DNA of 64,000 nucleotides, from positions 34,484,267 to 34,548,266 of the forward strand of contig OY540809.1 in the NCBI GenBank assembly GCA_961205875.1, read 5' to 3'. This DNA comes from Sialis fuliginosa. Lineage: Eukaryota > Arthropoda > Insecta > Megaloptera > Sialidae. The notes beneath the pieces are model-generated. The model was given only the letters and a program-made list of their open reading frames with translations, had not been told where the DNA came from and made no database searches. Below, one piece after another: positions 58,060 through 64,000 of the stretch. Positions within the stretch are counted from its first letter, which is position 1, and the number at the start of each line of letters is the position of its first letter. The position numbers were made by a program, and so were the translations under genes.

Positions 58060-58733
58060 AAAACCGATAAAGTGTTCAGATAAATTACATTGGTTAACCA
58101 TTTAATTTTTATACGATTTTACTAAAAAATATTACTTCGAAATTTTTTTTAAAACGCACCTGATTATTTTTTCGTATATTTTTAATTTTTTGACAATTTC
58201 AATCTAAATCTAAGTTTATGCAAACGTCAAAATGACACTTAATATGTCAAAGTAAATATCAATTTAAAAAAACAAAACGCTATTTTTTAAATTAAATTGA
58301 GATAAATCTTTGTAAAGAAATATTTTACAACAAACGTTGTAGACCTGTATTATAGGAAATCCGAAATTTAATGCTCTACAAAAAGATCCCATAAAATGTT
58401 TACGTAACATATATCGTTCTTGAGATATCTTGAAAAAATAAATATTTTGTCGCCCCTCCCCCTTACACACGATTTTGATGATTTTGACCGTCCTCAAGCC
58501 AGAACCAACCATCCAACCAAGTTTCATTAATATCGGTTCAGTGCTTCATGAGTTATGTGTGTGACAAGGATTCAGGGAACAGTACCTACAGACAGACAGA
58601 CACGGACCGAAAAGTGTTTGTCTTGACCTGAAACGGAAAGACCAATTTAAAATTTTGAAATCGGAGAACAATTTTTTCGTCTCATTCTAAAACGATCACA
58701 AAGCTTCTCGTATCTTCGATATTGCGAGGAAGC
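58060..58733 (+). mobile_element. Family Z element, copy 5, abutting exon E
   Basis: It lacks the first ~75 bp of the family but keeps the right terminus ATATTGCGAGGAAGCA, which ends 38 bases before the exon E acceptor AG. Confidence 0.78.
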
Positions 58734-58771
58734 AATATAAGTTTTTTGATTCGATACTTCGTTTGGTGCAG

Positions 58772-58899
58772 GTCATCGATGGCAGAACGGGCTCGAGAGA
58801 TGCTGGAACATCTGCAGAGAATCGGCGTCGGACAGAATCCTATTGTGTGGGTGGCGCATTCAAAGGGCGGCCTCTTTGTCAAACAGATGATCGTTGATG
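58772..58899 (+). CDS. SERAC1: SERAC1-like gene, exon E (nucleophile elbow)
   Basis: The acceptor is TTTGGTGCAG and the donor GTAAGT. One base completes an Arg codon, 42 codons follow, and one base remains. The exon encodes an amphipathic helix (MAERAREMLEHLQRIGVG) and then PIVWVAHSKGGLFVKQMIVD. The Ser in AHSKGG is at the position of the catalytic Ser in human SERAC1 (WISHSMGGLLVKKM). The remaining acid and His of the triad would be encoded downstream of the window. A copy of a repetitive element ends about 38 bases before this acceptor, so the branch point must lie in that gap or within the element. Confidence 0.9.
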
Positions 58900-59053
58900 G
58901 TAAGTCATTGTTTATTTTTAATATATCTAAAAATTAATAAAGAGGATGTCGATTACACGATTTTTAATTTTACTATCATTTTTGTTGTTAAAATCTATTA
59001 AATCTAATATTAATTTGTTGTGAAATTAAGTTTTTTATAACTTAAATAAAGTA

Positions 59054-59954
59054 TAGACCGAGCTCTGATAACAAAAAATGGTACGTCATCGAACACCTAA
59101 AATTTAAGATGTGAAAATGGTTGGAAATCATGTGAACAACATATTAGACCCGGCAGACTATTAAAAATATGTGTATTGCTATGCTTAATGAATTGTATAC
59201 CTTATAAAACACCTGCATGAAATTTACACAGCTTATAGTAAATAATGTGCAATTTTTGTTAATTACCTTGCCTCAAATTTTTATAAGTTATAATTTTCAA
59301 CAAAAGTACGTCACATAACACCTTTTTTTATTTATAAAAAAATTAAGTTTGAGATCTCCCCTATCTGTTAAAACTTTGCTGACTAGAAATTTTCGTTAAT
59401 TACCTTGTCTGCCTTAATTTTGAATGTGCAGTATCCATGCATGAGATAGATGTCAGGCTCAACCGTTGGCATGACATACACCTTTTTTTTAAACAAAGTT
59501 TGAGACCTCCTCTATGCATATTTTTGTGCCATCGAAAAAATATTTTTTATTATGTCAGTCTTAATTTTTAAGCGCCGTGCCAATGATTTTTTTTCGTTTA
59601 AATACGCCGGCCGTGAAAAAACACCATCTTAATTTTTTTTCTAACATTAACTTTGAGACTTCTTATTGCATTAAAATTTTGCTACCAGCAAAAAAAAAAC
59701 GTTTTTTATTTTGTCAGTCTTAATTTTTTAAGCGCTACGACCACATTTTTTTATTAAAAAAAATGTAATATAACCGTTGATTTTTTATTCTAAATCGAGG
59801 TCTAACATGTTTTTTATATATTAAGATAGTTTTTTTATCGAAAAAATGTTATTTACCAGGTCAGTCTTAAGGGGGAAATCCACTATGATGTGATTGTCAA
59901 GAGGTTGAGAGGTGTTCGATGACGTACCATTTTTTGTTATCAGAGCTCGGTCTA
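59054..59954. mobile_element. Element with perfect ~45-bp inverted ends and internal repeats
   Basis: It begins TAGACCGAGCTCTGATAACA and continues TGGTACGTCATCGAACACCT, exactly inverted at 59911-59954. The interior has about four degenerate units with TTTGAGA-CTC and GTCAGTCTTAATTTTTAAGC. TA or GTA may be the target duplication. Confidence 0.82.
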
Positions 59955-61026
59955 GTAGCACCTCGCAATAACGGCTACTCGCTTAACAGCGTTTCGCAAT
60001 AGCGGCGCTATTAAATCTCCGTATTTGAATTTAAAATTGTATGTTTATATTTCTTTTTCAGATTTTAGTTTTTGGAAACCCTGACATGTAAAAACATGTA
60101 AAGACCCCTTTTTATTTATTTTTATTATTTTTATTTGTAGTTTTCATAAAATGTATTACCCTAATCTGCACTTTTGCGCCCCCTGCTTTTTGACGACCTT
60201 TTTTTTACTCGTTATTTTTTCCAAAACCCGGAGAAATTGCACCAAAACCCTGAGCCCGGAGAACCAGTATGCAAACCATGAGATATCATTGTTTTATAGT
60301 TAGTGTTATTGCACGCTTAATATACATACAGGATGTCCCGTAAACATACCGATAAACTCTCAGGAGTTGTCAAGGACATTAAAATAATCGCTTTTTGTTA
60401 ATAAACTTTGTTAATAAAACGAACTGTTTTAGCAGTAGAGCAAAAAGAGTAGTGATTTTTTGCAGGCAAGCGAGGCATAAATAAGTCTTACTTCACTTAC
60501 CGGCTTTTTTTCACTTAACGGCGAGGAGCCGATCCCAATTAGGCCGCAGTAGGCATGATGCCAGTAACAAAGTATCACTGAAATTATGATTTTTTAAATA
60601 ATAAATAAGCTAAAAAGATTCTAAAAAATGTATTTATTTTTATATTAAAAGCGAGATTAATATGATCTTTGATAAAACACCAGTCAGAGTGGATGACGTC
60701 ACGGCTACGTAAACGTCATTTTTATTTCATTAATATCTGCACTGTTAAATTATTTTGTGGTTTTCAATTATCAATTTGCTGAGTTTTGTGTTACTAAAAG
60801 TAAAACCGAGAAACATTAGCGTGACGTCAAAAATGCGCCATGACACCTGCGAGCGTTTTGGCGTCAAATTCAAAATTAGTTTAAAAAGGGTCAATTTTTG
60901 TGATTAAACCTTTATTTTCTGCATAAATAAGCATTTTTTTTGGAAATAAGAGACACTTAAGATCATCATAAAATAGTTTTTTTAAATTAGGCATCATGCC
61001 TAAATGCCTATTGGGAGGTGCTACTG
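59955..61026. mobile_element. pogo-like element with AGTAGCACCTC termini
   Basis: The left end AGTAGCACCTCGCAATA and right end TATTGGGAGGTGCTACTG are inverted. The left end directly touches the previous element, which probably landed at its border. CACTTAACGGCGAGG at 60513 is another partial end. A CAGGATGTCCCGTAAACAT fragment at 60335 and a piece of the 8540 repeat at 60065-60270 are inside. Confidence 0.6.
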
Positions 61027-61389
61027 TATTTCAAATAATTGAAAAATATACGATTTATATAATAAATAATTATATATTAGGATTCTATTTGAGGTAATAA
61101 TATTATGAAAATTAAGACTTTCATTAGTCGCTTGAGTCAATGAATTCATTATATCTGTTACTTATTTTAAACAAAGGGGTAATTAAATGCATTATATAAT
61201 AATTAACAGTAGAGTATATATTTAACTTGTTGAATATAAGTTATATTATTATATTTTAGTTCCGGGTCATCATTGAGGTTATCCTCAATGTAAATAATAT
61301 TAATTTTATCTTTGCAATGATTCAATACGAATTTTATTCATAACATATGTACATTCATATGTAAGAGTTGTGGATGTCCGAAAAGTTAG

Positions 61390-61935
61390 TCCCCCAAAAA
61401 TTCATATTTTTTGTTAATTTTATGCGCAATCGTTTGATATTCGTTTGATTGTCTAATTTTGTCGTTTGATAGTTATTAGTTTAATTAATTTTTTTAATTA
61501 AATTTTATGAGAAAATTAGCCGCCCCATATTTGATTATTGAGTTAATTTTGGGTTTACAAGATTCATTTTTATTTTAAAATGTTTGATAGTACAAGTCTA
61601 TCGTTTGATAGTTGTTACCTTCGCAAATTTTTAACTTTTTTGTTAAACAACAATTAAATATTCAAATTTCCCGCGTTATCGTTTTTAAAATGCTAGCCCC
61701 ACTTCCCTTTCCAAATGAATATTTTTTGTTAATTTTACGAGAAATCGTTTGATAGTGTTTGATAGTCTAATATTATCGTTTGATAGTTATTATTTTAATA
61801 AGTATTAATTAAATAAATTTTATAAAAAAAGTTAGACCCCCATATTTGATTCTAGGCTTCATTTTTGTTTTGTAAGATTTTTTTTTTATTTTAAATTGTT
61901 TGATAGTAAAAGCTATCGTTTGATAGTTGTTACTA
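61390..61935 (+). repeat. ~300-bp tandem repeat dense in TCGTTTGATAGT
   Basis: Two units start near 61400 and 61700 (ATATTTTTTGTTAATTTTA), each with TCGTTTGATAGTTATTA and CTATCGTTTGATAGTTGTTA. The inverse of the motif occurs at 8195-8245. Confidence 0.7.
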
Positions 61936-62269
61936 GAGCTAGGCGCGGAACGTGAATTTTTCGGGTCACGGCCGTAACCCGCGTGAGCGTGAGCGATTTT
62001 CAAATCTTAAATCGTGAGCGGGCGTGATCGTGAGTCAATTTAAAACAACCGTGTGTGAGTACATTTTTCTCGTGCGTGAGTCCGTGAGTATATTTCGAAG
62101 AGAATTTTTTTTATAAACTTATTTGATTTTTTTTTATTATCTGAACTATGTACTTATCTTGATAGGTATCTACATAAAAGATTATTACAAGAACCTAATA
62201 ATAATACAGGATCGAAATTATGAAATTTCTATTTGTTATTTTTTTATGAACTAAAATAATACTCTAACA
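61936..62269. other. GTGAGCGTGAGCG-rich patch and AT-rich DNA
   Basis: 61960-62100 has repeated CGTGAG pentamers in a GC-richer patch, possibly the remains of a hAT-like end (GAGCTAGGCGCGGAACG). Confidence 0.4.
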
Positions 62270-62711
62270 CAGCGATTCTTAAACTTATGTAGTCTAGGAA
62301 CCCCTTTTTGAACAATTATTTTTCAGGGACCCCCTCTTTTAAGAAAATTGTTCAACCTTATTTTTATATATTTTTTATACTTTTACAATTTTTGTTTTTC
62401 AACTGCAATGACCTTTTTTTGTATTACATTTCTTACATTTTTTGCTTTTACAACTGCAATGACCTTTTTTCTACAAATTTTATTATTTTATTTACTTATT
62501 ATACATTTTTTCAATTTTTTGCATTACACAAATTGGCTTTTACAACTGCAGAAATAAGCTACAACTACACACTAAAATAATCCCTGCCTCTGAGAAGGTA
62601 GATAGTAATTAATCATTGGTAAATAGAAATGTAAAAGTACTTTAATTTATGTCAAACATGTTTCACGGACCCCCGGTAAAAGTTCCGCGGACCCTAGTTT
62701 AAGCACCGCTG
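62270..62711. mobile_element. hAT element with near-perfect 8-bp target duplication
   Basis: The ends are CAGCGATTCTTAAACTTATG and TTTAAGCACCGCTG, flanked by CTCTAACA and TTCTAACA (7 of 8). Sister of 49540-49954. Confidence 0.85.
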
Positions 62712-62994
62712 TTCTAACACAATGTTTCAAAAGTGAGAGTGTGTTGCATGGCACGCACATCGTGTGCGTTATCTTACATGCTGCATAATCTTAACGAGTT
62801 TGAAATTATTTTTAAAACTGTCAGCATTTCTAACCCAGCATTCGGATTATGTTAAAACTAGGGTTGAGAATGATTAAAGGGTTAGGTCTAGTCAGATTTT
62901 TCAATAAATCGATTATTTTTTTTACATTTTCTTGAAGTATAATATTTTTAAAATATTCTGTGAAATTTTCATCTTGATCCAACAGAGAGTTTTA

Positions 62995-63326
62995 TGCCCG
63001 GTATTATAAAGGACCTAACAAAATTTGTTAGCTAGCAATTACATTCAAATGGGGTATTAATACTGAACTAGTATCTATGGATTAGTTATGGAATTTAGAG
63101 CAGTGACACTTCAACTAATTGTATCACAGTTGGCATCTTTGACCGTACAAAATAATTTTCATAACATCACCACTGTTTTAATACCGTTTGTATTTACCTT
63201 CAACGCGTGCGCGAAACTTGTCAAAGTCATCAACAAACTCCAAAAGAACTGTCATATAAGTTTGATATCTCAGTTGAAAGTGTTTGTTAGCTAACAAATT
63301 TGTTAGGTCCTTTATGATACCGGACA
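62995..63326 (+). mobile_element. Harbinger-type MITE, complete copy, TTA target duplication
   Basis: The ends are TGCCCGGTATTATAAAGG and CTTTATGATACCGGACA, with inverted similarity over about 40 bp, and TTA at 62992-62994 and 63327-63329. Interior nearly identical to 8338-8535. Confidence 0.85.
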
Positions 63327-63368
63327 TTAGATATGTAAGTTAGTTAATAAATTGTATTTGTATAAATA

Positions 63369-63785
63369 AACTAGCTGCTACCCCCATCCCCATGATATTA
63401 TTTCCGCCGGATACAATGAAACTAATTACAACCCTTCATATGTGACAGGGGGTAAAATATTAAATTTTTCTTATTTTTAGTTTTCATTCATTATACAAAA
63501 TCGTAAATATCTCGGTTCCTATGCGAGATAGAGGGTTGTTTTTCTCCCTAAAATCCCGCCCCTGTGGTATTTTCCCCGCCGGATCGAATTAAACAACTTA
63601 CAACCCGTCATATGTATCGGGGGGTAAAATATTAATTACTAAAAAAAAAAAAAAAAATTTTCCACCCCCTTGCAATTTCACTCACTGCCAAATTTCATCA
63701 TGATCGGTTCAGCGGTTTAGCCGTGTAAAGGTAACAAACAGACAGACAGACAAACACACTTTCGCATTTATAATATTAGTATGGA
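63369..63785 (+). mobile_element. RTE-like or SINE-like retroelement
   Basis: It begins ACTAGCTGCTACCCCCATCC and ends ATAATATTAGTATGGAT, preceded by ATGATCGGTTCAGCGG and a CAGACAGACAGACAAACA run, ends typical of insect RTE-derived repeats. An internal ~170-bp unit with CCGCCGGAT and GGGGGTAAAATATTA is present twice (63402 and 63571). Confidence 0.72.
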
Positions 63786-64000
63786 TGTGTATGTATACTT
63801 ACATAAATTTCATTTTTGGTTTTTACGCTTGTGTCTTTCAAAAAGTCATCTAATTGTAAGTTAATTCAGTGTCTCTATATTATTAGCTTGTCTCATAAAT
63901 CCTTTGTAAAATTAATTACAATTAACAATTATATATTTATTTATTAATATTATATACCTACATTTCGTATTAAAATTGATGAACCTTTTTTAAATCAAAT

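Larger units (their letters stand above)
30664..58899 (+). other. SERAC1: Partial SERAC1-like hydrolase gene (five exons visible)
   Basis: This is the span of the visible part of a gene built from exons 30664-30819, 46840-47021, 48422-48728, 52940-53401 and 58772-58899. All introns begin GT and end AG, the phases fit at every junction, and the joined frame is open. The motifs DVIFVHGLHG, TWRQ, CWPRDWLPQDCPGVRV and WVAHSKGGLFVKQM appear in the order and register known for SERAC1, an alpha/beta-hydrolase family protein linked in mammals to phosphatidylglycerol remodelling at mitochondria-ER contacts. Start codon and final exons are not in view. The first intron is 16 kb and contains another gene on the opposite strand. 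The last visible intron is longer than 5.1 kb. Insects can have more than one SERAC1 paralogue, so orthology is not settled. Confidence 0.85.

Noticed and set aside
58731-58937. Frame that extends exon E upstream and downstream
   Set aside because: The upstream part is family Z and intron; the downstream part runs past a consensus GTAAGT donor.
62308-62580. Phe-rich frames
   Set aside because: They are T-rich hAT element sequence; the same text occurs at 49640-49800.
1-64000. tRNA or rRNA genes, CRISPR arrays, endogenous viral genes
   Set aside because: No cloverleaf with A and B boxes, no rRNA-like conserved block, no spaced direct-repeat array and no viral protein motif could be made out by reading; a covariance-model scan would be needed to exclude degenerate tRNA pieces.

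Overview
The window reads as nuclear DNA of an insect, probably a lepidopteran. It is AT-rich, its introns are long, and little of it is coding. The lepidopteran hint rests on repeat style only: RTE-like retroelement ends (AGCTAGT at one end, AATATTAGTATGGAT at the other), fragments reading GGAACCCTAAAA next to CCGTC runs, and many hAT, Harbinger, pogo and palindromic MITE copies. The order is an inference.

Two genes can be supported. The first is a plus-strand, multi-exon gene for a SERAC1-like serine hydrolase. Five exons are visible (30664-30819, 46840-47021, 48422-48728, 52940-53401, 58772-58899). Their splice phases fit and the joined frame stays open for about 411 residues. They encode a candidate membrane anchor, an HGLHG oxyanion-type motif, the CWPRDWLP block and the nucleophile elbow AHSKGG. 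Both ends of the gene lie outside what can be seen: the first exon begins mid-codon, and exons for the remaining catalytic residues must lie beyond 64000. The second is a single-exon, 837-residue coiled-coil protein on the minus strand (37118-39631), nested inside the 16-kb intron between the first two exons.

The rest is mainly mobile DNA. 1-9000: fold-back repeats, two hAT elements with perfect 8-bp target duplications, and a Harbinger-type element. 9700-21000: two inverted elements carrying four hammerhead-ribozyme-like motifs (10106-10511 and 19486-19723), a minisatellite with nuclear-receptor-like half-sites (13045-13500), and a 41-bp dimeric satellite nested in a palindromic element (13915-14821). 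21000-30600: hAT elements, one with a transposase remnant, a palindromic element with a secondary 93-bp insert, a TA-flanked element with five operator-like sites, and a 1.6-kb palindrome (27984-29618). 30820-46839 (first intron): Harbinger-type remnants, the nested gene, a pogo-like and a hAT element side by side, and two long palindromes. 47000-64000: further MITEs, two of which end about 40 bases before the acceptors of the fourth and fifth hydrolase exons, then more hAT, Harbinger and RTE sequences.

The most notable signal is the set of hammerhead-like motifs arranged head to head inside elements with 11-12 bp or longer target duplications, which suggests Penelope-like retroelement termini. 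An empty target site for one of them is also in the window. No tRNA, rRNA, CRISPR array or bacterial-type feature was seen.
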